Positions 1 to 13,461 of a stretch of 64,000 nucleotides of DNA are shown piece after piece (within the stretch, counting starts at the first letter, position 1; each line of letters begins with the position of its first letter). A program made the translations under genes and the position numbers. This DNA comes from Atrichornis clamosus. Lineage: Eukaryota > Chordata > Aves > Passeriformes > Menuridae. Below the pieces are notes generated by a model, which was not told the origin of the DNA, made no database searches, and saw nothing but the letters and a program-made list of their open reading frames with translations. The stretch is from positions 124,001 to 188,000 of the forward strand of contig WBMZ01010285.1 in NCBI GenBank assembly GCA_013400975.1, written 5' to 3'.

Positions 1-2170
1 AGAACTCCCACATGCTAGTGTCTTTACAAAGTTAGTAAACTTCTAAAATGCCTATAAAGTGTTTGAATGCTATATGGAGGCATGCTGAAGTTTTTACATT
101 TTGTTTTTTAAAAAAGTTTCCCCTGAATACAATTCTGTCATGAGAACAATTCCTATGACACCAAGTATACTTTACAGTAAGTATTGGAGATGTAATTAAG
201 AAATGTTCACAAAAATGTACATACAATTATAAAAAGCTTTCTCACTAGGCTTGTTCCAAAGTTAAATACACTACACATATAGAATAGAGAACACATTATA
301 TCTAGACAAATTACAATTTAATGATTACACTACGAGCATGTTGACAAATTCTGGTGATTGTCATTCACAAGCAGAGGCAAAGCAGACAGAAATAGAAACA
401 CTCACAAATAGTTTATTAAAGTAGTGCCATTCCCTGAACCCTGGGCTTCCCTAAGGCTGTAGTATGGGTTGGCTGATTCTGCTTCAGAGAGATGATTTCT
501 CGTCCTTCCCAGCAGAGAGACAGAATTTGTTCTTCTTCAACAGTATCAGCAAGTGACTTTTCTCTCATCTTAACAGCACTTGCACTTAGTCTGAACTGAC
601 AGGACCTCCAATTCTAAAAAGCCCCTAAATCAGTAACTGAGGTGTGATACTCACATGTGCCTGTTGTGTAACGTAAGTGTGGCAATACCAAAGGAGAGGA
701 AAAAGAAACTGAGAAAGGGAGCAAATTCATTTTTCTTAGCAAATTTGCCTTATAGATAAAAGCAATTTCCAAACTTCACTCTGAGTGAACAGAGTGAACA
801 CTTTACAAGTCTTCATAGGATATTTTGGCACACATACCAGTAAGAACTTACTATGACAAAAAAATGTATGCATCAACATGTGTAACATATAAAAAGATAC
901 TTAGGAATACAAATAAAAGGCATAAAATGCAAGGAAAGAAAGCATTTCCTGTGGGAAAAAAATCGATCTTTTTATTTCACTTGGTCAAACTGTATTTATA
1001 AAACTAGTGAGAACTTGCCTAAATTAGGTCCTCAAACTTAAGCTTTTTCAATCCAACTCTGCAGTCCCTGACCTATTAAAATTCTAGAATAAAATACTGT
1101 ACAAACAAAATTATTTTACCTTGTTCCTTTGATGCCCTGTCCTTCTCTGCTACAACAAAGAACTGAAGGGGCATCGAAGGGCTTAGATTTTGGTTTGAGT
1201 ATAGACAACAAAAAAAATTCATAACCAAACAAAATAAGCCTTTGAAACCCATGGAACTGAAAAGGTCATTAAAAATTACTATTGGAAAGGAGACTTGAAA
1301 GACCAGCCTCAATATTAGCAACCCGATAATTACAATGCTTTAGGACTCATTTCAGCAAATTCATGAAGAAACTGGAACAAGGAAAGAACAAAGCTGTCTT
1401 GGAAGATTAGGAAAGTCAGCTTGAAAGGGTTCAAACTTTCTAGGTATCTTAAATGAGGAATATAACACAGGATGAAATTAGAGCAGTAAGAAACATAATG
1501 CTTCTATTAGAAAGACAAATATCAATCACCATATTGCTGGCAGTTAGAATATCTGGCATGCTACTTTGGCTACACTATTACTGCTTTCCTGTGTCTTTGT
1601 GTTGAGTCCTAATGTAACACTTTCCATGCTTCCCCTATGGCTGATATAAAATGCTCAAGCAAGATGTCAACTCAAAAGCAATTAAAGCTAAGAACTCTAA
1701 GTGTCTGTTTGCCACCAGATTATACACTCTTCAGACAAAACACTAGACTAAGCATGACATTTTTAGTAGCTATATTAAAGTCTTACAGTTCTGGGGTTTA
1801 ACTAACATTACCATAAGAGGACTAAGCAGAAGGAAGAATTTGTGACTTAAGATAGGTTTGGTTTCTTTTTGTCATAGATAATAGACCACATTGAAATTTG
1901 GATTCAAAAAGACTCCATCAACTTTGCTTGTAAAATATTACAGCAACTTCATCCTCCCCTCACATATGTGAAAATTGCCATTGTCAGGTGCATAAAAAAT
2001 AAAGAGTCATCAGGCCTCTTGTTCCCTTTTGATGTGCCCACATTGAGTGGAAGGTTGCACACAAAACCAATGGGAATTTGGTGTTGATTTTAAAATGGGA
2101 CGTGTTATCAAAAATTATCTTGCCTTTTGATCTCCCACTAAATCTATTTCCCAAGGAACAATCATCATCT
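1..2170. other. AT-rich non-coding DNA
   Basis: No recognisable gene or repeat family is seen in this stretch. It is AT-rich with stops in all frames. One minus-strand frame (about 590 down to 416) stays open for 57 codons and ends in a TAA that overlaps an AATAAA, as a terminal exon would. Its upstream splice acceptor is weak and the peptide is not recognised, so it is not called as a gene. Confidence 0.5.
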
Positions 2171-2327
2171 ACTGGGCCTGGCTGGGATGGAGTTAACTTT
2201 CTTCATAGCAGACCCTACGGTGGGGGTTTGGGTTTGTGACCAAAACAGTGTTGATGTCATACCTATGTTTTGGCTACTGCTGAGCAGTGTCTGCATAGCA
2301 CTGAGGCTTTTCTCTTTTTCTCACACA
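2171..2327 (+). mobile_element. ERVL-type LTR fragment
   Basis: This stretch matches, almost base for base with scattered substitutions, the 5' part of a very common avian ERVL-family LTR as I remember it. The landmarks are GGCTGGGATGGAGTTAA at the start, then CTTCATAGCAG, then AAACAGTGTTGATG, then CTACTGCTGAGCAGTG, then GAGGCTTTTCTC. Similarity stops near 2,327, before the LTR's TATA region, poly(A) signal and 3' end, so this is a truncated LTR with no viral genes beside it. The divergence suggests an old insertion. The family is abundant in Neoaves, which helps place the source genome. The assignment rests on memory of the consensus. Confidence 0.75.
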
Positions 2328-4213
2328 TGTGTGGTGCAAAAGTAACTTCTAAATCTAACAAAATGTAATACCTAATGGAGGAACAAACTTGCAAAATTTA
2401 GCCTGCATAATCACATTCTGTTGAAGTCTGAAGGAAATACTCAAAGGAAAAACGTATTGTAGAAATAGGACAAATTTCTTCAACAGATCATTCAGTGACA
2501 ACACAGGTGCTTCTGAACAGGGAATATACTTAGGATCTGGTATTTGCAACTTGTAAACAAAAATTCAGTACCTTATATTAGTTTGCATAGTGAATGCATT
2601 TAAACTGTGTGTGCTTTTACTAAAACCAGAAAAAAACCCTTTCTTGTACAGCAAGGTGGATAAAAGTCAGGTTGATGAAGATAGTAGAAAGCAAATATTA
2701 GAGTATTGTCAAACTGAAATAAACCAGCAGAGGTCTGTACCAAAATACAAGGAATGACCTCAAAACACTCCGACAGGGGAATCCAGACCAGTCCAGACTA
2801 GACCAATACGCCTAATGACACATCAGAAAGCCCTTTTCAGTACCAAGTCTTGTACTTGGCCTGTCTAGACAAGACAGGGGGAAAAGCTCCTGTTCTGAAA
2901 ACAAGCCAGTATGATCCTTCTTTCATGAATAATGTTTCAAAGCTAGACAGTTCCCCTTTTCATTTTCAAGTGGCAATTAGTGAAACATCAGTAGGTTGGT
3001 CAGCAAGGCTCTGACTAGAGCTAAACCCAAAGCGAGATGACAGCTACTGGAGATTGAAAAAAATCAGCCCTTCTTATAATTATGTCTTACTATGTTAATA
3101 ATTATGTCTGGAGCATAATTTAAAAAATTATCTTTATGATATAGTGATTCTTCAACATAAAGTTTTAACAAACATACTTCCAGGTAGAACTGGACTATCT
3201 TGAAAAAACAGGAATACTGAGAATACTGTTATGAACATTCCCTATTTTTAGAAACTGAATGTATGTAGTACAAATTTGCACACATGTTCAAGGTAGATGC
3301 TTTTATGCATAAAACTCTCTACAATTACCAATTAATATACGACTGCATTTCAGATAGTTTTAAATAGCTAATTGAAGGTTATATTTCTGTTGCAACAACA
3401 AAATATAGATTTGCTTCATGATACAAAAAAACTGTCCTGATCAGATTTTTTACTGTGAAATGCAAGATCTGATTTATTGGGTAGGCTTATTTTATATTTT
3501 CTGTGCCTAGCCAACAAGATAATTTTATCCTTGCATTCAACTTAATTCTTTTAGACTTCATTTACACTTGACTTCATCCATATGAACAGCATTCCCATTG
3601 TTTTGTCATCCCACTTACCGTAGGGCATTTTTAATTATAGCTAAGTGCTGTTTGTTTTTCTAATGTAAGTCCAACCACGGGCCAAGGGAAAAAAGCAACA
3701 AAGTGTCATATTGAAAAAATATGGTGGTTTAGGCCACTGTTATGATGCATGTCACAGCTACTTATTTAACGGGTCTGAGATGATTATCTGAGCCAGGGGC
3801 AGAATTCTGTTCCATCCATTCGAATAAAAAATAAAAAACTATATATGCAGCCAGTGATTTCAAACTGTTGTGACTAAACTGTAGTAACGCGGTTCAAACA
3901 CACAAAATGAAATCCTAAGTGATGTCTGGGACTTAACCAGAGCGTAAAGGCACTCTCCCAAAACCCAACACACCAGAGGCTGCCTGGGCAGCACAGCCAG
4001 CAGAGGGTGATCAAATACCCTGCTGAAGTCATGTAAGTGGAAGGTAAGAATCTCTTTGCCTGCGGGTGGATGTAGATCTCTAGAATAAAGGCCTAATTTC
4101 TAATTTCTTACATATAGACGCCATTTTAAGTATGTCATCATACTTCTTCATACTCCTGTTCATATTGCAGCATGCAAGAGCCTGAAAGAAAATATGTTTA
4201 AAGGGCATCATCA
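2328..4213. other. AT-rich non-coding DNA
   Basis: No gene is supported here. An imperfect local repeat of ATAATTATGTCT occurs twice near 3,080-3,115. A consensus-like donor on the minus strand at about 3,610-3,620 follows only a 41-bp open segment and was not called. Confidence 0.5.
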
Positions 4214-4401
4214 CCTGTTATAAGGATAATAAGAGGCAGAAACAGTAAATTGGGGAGGGTGGGAAGAACCACACTTTGCTAGAGATTAAAGGAATATAAA
4301 CCACAAATACCAGAGTCAGTACAATAAAACCCTGTTCAACCTCTCATAAACATCTGTCTGTGTATTATTTTTAATATTGTAGATTGTAGCTTTATAACAG
4401 G
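4214..4401 (+). mobile_element. Possible small LTR or inverted-repeat element
   Basis: A perfect 10-bp inverted repeat, CCTGTTATAA at 4,214-4,223 and TTATAACAGG at 4,392-4,401, brackets 188 bp. Inside the arms the ends read TG...CA, as retroviral LTRs do. An ACAATAAAACC poly(A)-signal-like motif near 4,321 is followed by a GT-rich stretch, the order expected in R-U5. No matching target-site duplication is seen beside the arms. An inverted 10-mer within 200 bp is also expected several times by chance in 64 kb, so this remains a candidate only. Confidence 0.25.
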
Positions 4402-6270
4402 AAGTAAATCATAAATAGGAGACGTGCACACAAGGAACATGTTTATTTGGGAAAAAGCTTGGTTAATAAGGAAGATGGCAGACTGCCACACGATCTAATA
4501 AACCTCCACTGGTGCAGGGAAGGGAGGGATAAATAGGTCTCTACAAAACAAAAAAGCACTTCACAAAAAGAATGCCAAGCAGAATACCAGCAAAAATGAA
4601 AGCAGACCAGCTTTTGCAGAGTAAGAAGCAGAGCTGGAAGCCACAGTCAGAGGCCTGTCCTCAGTGCCCACAGCCTCACGCAGGACCAAGAAGCGAGGCT
4701 GCTCTTGGAGCCACACAATGTGGAGACAGAGACCTGGGGAGGTTACAGCCTTAAAACTGGGCTGACGGAAGGAAGGTTGTTACTGGTTCACAACCAGTCT
4801 CATTTGCTCTTACAGTCCCCCATGCTCGCTTGCTTATCCAGCAATTATCTTTTCATCTACTTCTTAAGGCAAAGCCTGGAGCTATGCCCTTTAACAAGTT
4901 ACTATTTATGTCAGTAGTTAAAGGAAGTAAACACAGTATTCCTACACACAGGTAGTTAAATATGCTGTTCAGTTCACCAGGGCATCAGGGCATTAGGACA
5001 TTTCACCAAGTTTACCTTAATTAACAGCCTGAATGAAATTATCCCAGGCATCGTGGGGGCAACCAAAAGACCTCCTTTATTTTGAGATTGGTAAAGGAGA
5101 TTAGTTTTTGCCTGTGATCTTTCTTCACCTTATATCTCAGTCTCTGGTGTGAAAAGAAAGAGAAAATTCTCTTCCTGAGGGCCACTGGTGCATTAAGGAA
5201 AGAGTTTTGATCAACACTGGAAACTAAATCCTGGAGACTCGCTGTCACTGAGCCACCATCCTGCCCACATAGAGTCTCCACAACTTCACAGCAAGGACCA
5301 GCAGCTCTCCCGAGCATGTCTCCTCAGCAATCCGGAGACAACAGTTCCCATCACACCACTCATCACAAAACAACAAGCCTCTCCAAGGTGATCTCAAAGA
5401 CTGTCAGGCTCACCGAAATTGCCAGTTCTGCCAGCACAGAGAGGCCAATAATGGAAAGCCTCTTCTGTTGCCACTTTCATAAATGATCTGTTCTATTTAT
5501 CAGTTACCTTCCCATAGAACAGAAAGGCAGTATAAGTACAGGTTTCCATTTTCTGCCCTTCTATCCACTTGCTTTTCCTGGCCTGGCAATGTTCTGCCTG
5601 CTTATGCCCACGGAGAACTGAACCGCCAGAACTTAACAAAATTCCAGAACAGTGTCCCCTTCCGCTCACTCATGTGAAGATCCTTTACACCCCCACTAAA
5701 GCAGCCTGACACCCTCTCCAGCCACAAAGGTTCTGGAGAAACCTCCTTCCAGCACCGCATGCCTGGCGCTCCCCAGCACAGGGACCGGTGTCAGTGCCGA
5801 CAACTCAGCCTGTCACAGCCCTGACACTGACCCGTGAGGCACTTGGGTCAGAGCCCACGGAGAGGAGAACACAGCACCACGGCAGACACTCACTCCCTCT
5901 TATGGAAAGAAACGATCTGTGATGGATGGGTTTCCAGGAGCCATGAGAAAGCCTCGTGCCTCTCCTTGTCCAACGCAGTGGCAAAGCGGGATCCACTCTG
6001 GCATGCCAGGCCCATCCGTGGGCACATGTCCTGCCTCAGTGCCTCACCCCAGGGAGGTACCTGGTGCCTGGGGCTGCAGCTTTCCTGGTGCTCCCACTGC
6101 TCTGACTGGCACAGCAGGGAAGGCACTGGCTGCCAGAGCCTGCGTTGACAGACCCCACAGGAGCCCCTCCGCCCCCAGACATTTCTGTACGCACTAGCAA
6201 AGTTTTCAGAGTCGAGTATGGGGAAGAGGGGAAGGAGATTTGGTGACTCAACTAATGACACTCTAATTTT
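4402..6270. other. Higher-GC non-coding DNA
   Basis: GC content rises here, most clearly at about 4,600-4,760 and 5,690-6,190, so overlapping frames stay open on both strands (for example 5,834-6,148 plus and 5,890-6,261 minus). None has a recognisable domain, and they are mutually incompatible. CpG dinucleotides are present but too sparse for a clear CpG island. The stretch may be an unrecognised repeat or simply a GC-richer segment. Confidence 0.4.
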
Positions 6271-9200
6271 CAGTTGAGAAATTACATGAGGAGACGATTA
6301 AAAATACATTAAATATCTACCTTATAATTTTTGTCAAGCACAATGTCATTATCATGGGCAAGTGCAGGTAAGAAGGGTACGTGCAAATGAGATTTTCTTA
6401 ACATCTTGTTCTCCTTAATTATAATTCAAAGAATTCTTGAATTATGGTAAATATTTTAAAATTATCTTAGTTGGTTTTCATCTCAAGAAATCTTTAATAA
6501 TCACAAGCAGTGCCACTTACCAGGTTTGTAGAGTACTGCATATGTAGAGGAATATAAAATAAAAAGTCATACTGCTGTAGCAGCTTCTTGTTTTTTCTTT
6601 GGAATATTGTTTGCTTAACATATAGCAACTTCACAACCTTTGAGTCCAGAGAAGTACAGACTAAACCATGTCCCTTCACAGATGCATTGCTGAGTTTTGA
6701 CTGCAGTCCTAAAAACAGGCCCGGATGAGGACACATTTACTGTAACACCCAAGGATTATCTGCGGGTTGGGGGAAATGGGTCGATTGGTGGGAAAAAGTG
6801 CTGGTTTTATGTTCTCTTTTATTAAATTAGGTCAGATTACTTAAGACTCTGACTCCTGTGGGGCAGGAACTGTTTTAAGTTAGCTCTCCTAGGAGGTACT
6901 GAAGTACAGCTTAAATACCATTCTCATCTGCAATGGTCTAATGGTACTGAAAGAAGGGTCTGAGAATACACCCAAGAACTGGACTTTTCATACAAGCAAT
7001 GTATAATGCAGGCAAGAGTGTACTCTGTTTCAGGTGGCTGTTCAAAAGATGACAACCTAGCACTGATGACAGTACGCTTTTTTTAATACGTCTTCTTGAG
7101 CACAATGCACAGAAAATATAAGATAAATAAATGTATTTACTATGTGTCAAGATGCAGGACAGTTATGGAGCTTCCGTTGTAATGTGAGTTCCAGATTTCA
7201 ATGGACAACAGAATATAACAGAGTTATCTTTTCATTTTTCAATGGCATTTGAATTGTGCAATGCACACTAATGTGAGTAATGACAAGACTATTAACATCT
7301 AGATCATGTTCTCTGATCCACACCTGCAGAGATTTGTGTGTTCCTGAAGTAAACATCTTGTCACTGTTAGGTTTTGTACTTTAAAAGCGATTTCACCTGA
7401 AGTCCAATTATCTAAAAAGTGTCTAACTCAGTTACTCAGTGCCTCAGTGTTCACATAACAAAAAATATAAGCAAAATAATATCTAGATTACAGGGAAACA
7501 GATTGCTCTCAATGGTTTCCATTATACAGCATAGACAATATTTTTTACAAACTAGTACTGTCTTGTATCAATTGTTACTTAAGTCTTCCCTCCTTATTCA
7601 TCTCTAGCTAAAAAATGAGTCACACATTTTATTCACCTTACTATCTTTCCCAGAAGGCTGGGGTTTTATGGCTAAGCCTTCAAAAAATAAACAAAATAAT
7701 TTCTTTCTACATTTGTCTAACCTAAGCAGCATAGTTTCAATAAAGATTATTTAATATTGCAATTATGCAGTTCTGTTTAAGCATCAGCAACATATTTGAC
7801 CATGTAGCAGCTACTAACTAAGATTATTTAACAATTTCCATGGCCAAAGTGCTTACAAGGTAGACTGTGCAGAAAACACTGATACAGGCATCCCAAATAA
7901 ATCTCTACCACATAAATCTCTCTGTTGTCAGCACAGTATCATTCAAATAGGGGCTGTGCATTTAGGACAGTGCATTTCTGGTTGTGAAGGTGAACATACT
8001 ACTAACATGATGCTGGACAGTGCTGAGTCTATCCTTACACCATGCATTCATTATCTTGGGAAATTTTATGGTAGAGAAAACCAAAGCAAATTGCTTTCTT
8101 TCCCCAAAGTGCATTGAACTTTGCAGATACACTGAGTGCTTAAGTGAAGAAGTACCTAGTAAGCCAGTGCAAGCCTAACACAACACAAAACTTGAATACG
8201 AACAGAGCCTCTAGTTCACAAGCCCAGGCCATGACTACACTGCATGAGAGAACTAACAAAACTAAAAACAAGCTGGGGCACTGTGTCCCCATAACCAGGA
8301 GCTTTTGGCTGGCACTGCTGCCCAATGACAGCGGCGGGTGCATGGCACAGCCTTCCTCCCACATCAGCTGCAGTTCACATCCACGTGTGGCCGCTTCTGT
8401 GGGAAGAGACAGAGAAGCTAAAGAGCTTTTCAGCGGGTCTGTTTGAATCAAGGGGACTACCTGACTCAAGCTAAGTGTCAGGGTGTGAGGAGGAAAATAC
8501 CAGAGTGGGGCGCCAAGGGAGGACTGATGGTGCCTGGGTGTCCAGGTGTGAGGGTAAGGGCTTGTCTTCACACAGGTTACATCCACACACCTGGCCTGGG
8601 TGAAGCCACACAGCCTGGCACTCTCCTGACACAGCTGGCTTTGAGAAGCTAACCATGCTTGCCTCTTCCTGAACACAGTTTTGCAAAAGGAGCTCAGTCT
8701 AGTTTACACTGGCAGCCTGGTGCGCACTGTACCGCCACACGTGAGCAGTGCCCACCTGCCAGGCACACAGCCAGGTGTGACCTGGGCTTGGGGCACCACT
8801 GATGGTTGACACCGGCTTTTCTAAAAAAATGTGCATCGTATTTGAGATCCAAGTAGCACTTGATCTACAAACCCCAAAACCCTGACACATTACCTCACGC
8901 CTACAGCTGTTCTGGACATGATTTCTGTCTGTGGTTTATCTTAATACCCTGGCCTGGAAACTACTACGGCTGACATGCAGATCAGTCATGCCAGCCTTGA
9001 GACAGCAACGTCTGTCAGAGAGGCAGGGTAGGCAGCCAATAGCAATAACCATTTCAAACATCTAATTTAAACCTGCCACTGTATATCTGTCAGAGGCCCT
9101 GCAGAATTTTCTGGGTGGGGACAAGAGAGTGGGCTAGGACAAATCTCCAGTTACAGCTCAAGTTATCAGTGTATCAATGACAAGGTAAAGCATGTTAAAA

Positions 9201-12200
9201 ATTATATAAATGATGTGCTGAACACAGAGAGCAACCCAAAACCAGCCATGAAAGAGAATAAACAGCCAGAACACCAGAAATGCAAGAGCAACTAATTGTG
9301 TTTTAACTGTCGGCAAGGTAGTTTGTAATACAGTGCCAGCTCATTACTACTAATCTGTTCAAAGATGGTGATCATTTTCTGTGTTTTTATAAGTCAGCAT
9401 AATTGAACCGAGGTCACTTTCACAGCACTGGCCCCTCCTCAGAATACTTCAAATAGGGAGCTCACAGTAAAGCAAACATCCAGTTAATACAGCACACTGC
9501 TCGTTTTTAAGCAAAAGCAAAGGTACAAAGTATTTATTAGAGCTTCCTAATAACCCTCTAAGATCCTTATGCTTAAAAAAATATAGAGACACTAAGAAAC
9601 ACCATCTAAACATTAACTTTCCTTGTCACTAGGATGTATTTCTTTAAAACATAAAATATGTTACTGTTGAACATTATGCATATGGAAAATACTTCTCCAG
9701 AGAAGAGACCATTCCAAAATCCAAGATACAGATTAAGAACATTTTATGACTTGCAGGCATTGTGCTCAGGTAGATGAATATAAAAAGAATGATCCTTAAG
9801 AAAGAAAAAGCAAGTCCAACAGCTACTAATACAAGGTAAAGAGCAATCTAGCACACAAATATTTTGAAATTAAATTCAAAGGTGAGTGAAACTCTACAGT
9901 AGTGTAATACAGGACTTCCTGGTTTCTTAGTCCAATTGAGTTCTCAGCTACTTACTGATACATAACAAAGGCTAAAATTAAATGAACACTGTGAACATGT
10001 TAGTGCATTTTAATATGTTTGTGCATCAAATCTGTTGTTTCTTAAGGTTTTAGCTGAGATGTGGCTTCCAGTGTGCAAATATCATCTGTTCTATACAATA
10101 TTAAACAAAAAGCATTCACCTAAAGTACTTCAGCAACAGCTTACACAAACCCTTTGTACTTTGTGTTACAGTGGGTTAGGAACAAATTACCTAGAGAAGT
10201 TGTAATTAACAACAGTGGGGAAATAATAATTGAAATAAGTCTTTTTACACTTTATGCAGTAACTCTGTCTTTGAGTTGACAGCAAATTATTTAAATGTGC
10301 TCTACTACCTAAGAGACAGAAGCAGTGATGGCAGGACAACACGCCCTGAAAAAAAGGTCATTCAAAAGGGTAGGAAGTCCCTTTCATAATGGATCAGGGT
10401 TATACAAAATATAAGAAAAATTTCCTTAAATGACCCCTGTGTAAAGGGATTTTGTGAAGTTTACCTGTTTTAAATAGCAAATACACACTTTAATACTTAT
10501 TGGTACATGGTGTGCAGTCGTCAAAACCTTCAAAATGGGATTAGACATTCAAAAGACATGAGCATTTTTATAACACATATGCATTTATAACAGTAATAAC
10601 TTACAGTCTTCAGAACATGCTGTAAAACTCATAGCTGAAATGGCAGCACATCTGAGAGAAGAATACGGTTTTGGTTTAAACATGCGTTCTAGAGTTCCAA
10701 ATATGACCTCACACACACAGTTTTATTTTTGTGAAAGCTTAAAATACAGAATGAAAAATCTTATTCTACAAGCACATACTAAGCAGACCATTAATAAAAG
10801 AAAAATTACATTCTCTTGTGACTAAAACATCAACATTCACATGATGTGACACAGCAGAGTATCTGCTTACTCTTCTTGAAAGGCAACATTCTGGCAGAGC
10901 TGCTGTCAGCTGAGATGGATGCAGTTTGCTTTGAGGAACATTGTTCCTCAATATTATTTCTCAGGACACTATTTTTGATTTCCATGGTGATTTCTTGGGA
11001 ATGTAGCTGTAGGATGCTGTTCTTTGCAAAACTTAAATAACTAAGTTAGGGCAAACATTGTAAATGCCAGGTATTAAAGAGACACTCACAAAGGAACAAA
11101 TGAAGAAGATAATTAATTGTATTTCTCATTTCCAAGTAGAACATTAGGGCCCTTCACAGAATCACCAGCCTATAAGTTTTTAGAAGCATAATTATATCAG
11201 ACAAAAATTGGGTAAAAATTAATTCTATTTGATGACATCAATGATGGAAAGAATTCACATACTTAGACTGTCCACAAAACTAGCATTAAAATTATAAGCA
11301 TCAAAGAAATGAGCAGTGGATAAGGCAGGCTAGGCATGTTTCTAATAATACGCTGATGTTTAGTGGGTCTGTCTGATTTTGACATTTTGGGGGCTAATCA
11401 CATGTATTTTAATGATAACTCGCTTCGCTGAATTCAACTCCTGAACATGTATTTTAAGTAATTTGTTCACTATTTTCTTTGACACTAGAGGTGACCTCTA
11501 TATATTAAGATTGTGGAGAGATACTGTGAATATATAGCGAGAAAGATAGGAAGATGGAAAAGGAAGATTTGAAAAAAAAGAGAGGAGTGTTTTGCCCCTT
11601 CTTATTTTTTAAAGCATTAAGTATTTCGTTCTCTCATATTACAAGTACCTAGAGATGAGAGAGGACTACTCCTTAAATCACTTTAAACCTCTCTAGATAA
11701 TATCTTCAACTTTAATGGGGCTTCACATATTTATTTCACTTAAAGCTTATTTATATCACATGCCTAGCAATCAGCAGCCTACATCTTGTCTTTTGCATAA
11801 AGATTTCTCCAAGTATCTTCTAAATATTTTTTCTCTCTCAAGCCACGTATCAACAGCAAAACAAGGAAACCATAACCTGATTAACAAAAGAATCATACCA
11901 GTGTTCTTTTTTTATAAAATAATTTCTTTTTTTACAACATATAGGTAAGTACCTTGCAAAGAAATAAAATCAAAGGACAAAAAAATTCCAATATTTCCAT
12001 ATTCTTTCCTTTAAAAGTTCACCCTTGATTCACCATTATATAAAGAGACGTATTTTCACATGAATATATCTAACAGAAAACTCAAAGCATAGGCATTGGA
12101 GACCAAGGTTTGAAGCAAAATCTGGCCTAAGATGTATTGACCTGGGGATTCCTTCACAAAGTACACAGTTTGTGAATGATTTCATACTTCTTAAACACAA

Positions 12201-12799
12201 GGACAATGTAGAGTTCAAAACCTCAATGCAGAACCATCAAAAAAAGCACTGGCTTGCTTTATATGGAAATTTCCACGGGTCAATAGGAAACACATTTTTT
12301 ATTTTAAACAGAGTATCATCTGATTTTGAATCCATGTATCAACAATACATTATATAATGTATACTGTGCATTAGGCAATGCAGGTTGCAAAAGCACATTC
12401 CAAACACACATGGAATACTCCTGCCAGACTGTACTACAATTTTCCAGCTTCCGTTTTAATACTTGATGTCTGCATACAAAACCAGCAGGCCAAACAAGAA
12501 GACTGGCCTGAATTATTTTCATATAATATTCAGGAGAAAAGAGATTTGCTGGCTATACTGGCTGCTGAGTGCCTGCAGTACTGCACTACTATATTTGCAA
12601 TGTATGCAAGACTCAAGTCTTGTACAGAACTCAACATGGAGCAGCATGAAAGGAACACATAACATTGGGTACCAAAAGATCCAGGGAGAAAAATTATTAT
12701 ACTCTCCTAAGTAATCGTCCTAGAAATTTTTCTTACAGGAAAGTCACTGAAGATTTTCTAAGATCTTGAAACAAAAACATTACAATTCCTTTCTTTGCT
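6271..12799. other. Mostly AT-rich non-coding DNA
   Basis: No gene or repeat family is recognised. The part from 8,200 to 8,890 is GC-richer and keeps a 178-codon minus frame open (8,140-8,676), but its translation is low in charge, rich in Ser/Leu/Cys/Pro and lacks any domain, so it is taken as a composition effect. Exon-like segments with plausible splice sites lie on opposite strands only about 150 bp apart (6,274-6,367 plus; 6,521-6,708 minus). They are unlikely both to be real. Confidence 0.5.
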
Positions 12800-12985
12800 G
12801 CAGTTCTCCCACAGTCTATATGATTCTGGGCAAGTTATTTGGATCTTCCCAGCATATCTAGAGCAATAGTAATAATAATAACAATAATAATAATGCCACC
12901 ATTACTGCTGCTGTGAAATAATCTACATACGTAAAGCTTGTGACAACTGTAAGAAGGAAGGTATTAAGGCAAACTGAGTAACATT
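12800..12985 (+). mobile_element. Relict MIR SINE with AAT repeat
   Basis: The order of landmarks follows the MIR SINE: CAGTTCTCCCACAG, then TTCTGGGCAAGTTATTT (MIR consensus CTTGGGCAAGTTACTT), then an AATAATAATAACAATAATAATAAT expansion at about 12,868-12,893. After that comes GTGAAATAATCTACATACGTAAAGC, which parallels the MIR stretch ending in GTAAAGCGC. The substitution level is high, as expected for an insertion that predates birds. The AAT microsatellite grew inside the element where MIR has AATAATAAT. There is no coding capacity. Confidence 0.6.
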
Positions 12986-13461
12986 AATATGTGTCTAAGT
13001 GTAAAGGAGAATCTCTATTGATTAATAATTTCAACAACTTTCTAGTGTCATTAGTTTTTTTTAATCTCATCAACTATTAATTCTGTTATCTGTACAGATC
13101 TTCTCAATGGAAACTGTGTTACAATTGTGCCACCAAGACACCTATCAGATGAGATATAATGCTATTGCTCACTTCCACTTAATCTAAACATCCCTAAAGA
13201 AAAAGTAAAACAAAACACTTTTCTGTCTCATCTTGCAAAGCAAGTCACTTTTTTTTGTTGTTCAGACATGGTTCCAAGCACCTCTTTTCAATCATCTACA
13301 GAGAACAATTAAATCAGTATACAACTGGGACAAGCACTGCTGCAGTGGTCACTGGAGCTTTACCTTGTTTATCTTTCATTTCCTGACGCAGATACAGCAC
13401 CTGAAGAAGAAATCCTGAGCAAAATTCTCTTACAAGACTAATCCATATTTTTCCTTCCTAG
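12986..13461. other. Non-coding DNA
   Basis: AT-rich sequence between the MIR relict and the exon-like frame at 13,462. A pyrimidine stretch (TTTTTCCTTCCTAG) at its right end would serve as the acceptor for that frame. Nothing else is recognised. Confidence 0.4.

Noticed and set aside
416..590. Minus-strand frame ending in TAA that overlaps AATAAA
   Set aside because: First-position G is high and T is low, which is suggestive, but the upstream acceptor is weak and the peptide is unknown. It was not strong enough to annotate.
5690..6190. Possible CpG island
   Set aside because: GC is raised, but CpG count is well below expectation for that GC content, so it looks like ordinary methylated DNA.
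6274..6708. Two exon-like segments on opposite strands (6,274-6,367 plus; 6,521-6,708 minus), each with good splice signals
   Set aside because: They lie about 150 bp apart on opposite strands and cannot easily both be exons. This shows how often such patterns arise by chance here.
8140..8676. 178-codon minus-strand frame
   Set aside because: It lies in a GC-richer patch with frames open on both strands, and shows no domain, splice structure or codon bias.
11150..11200. CACAGAATCACCAG motif resembling a CR1 tail
   Set aside because: The similarity stops after about 14 bases; the GTTGGAA and AAGGATCAT core of the CR1 tail is missing.
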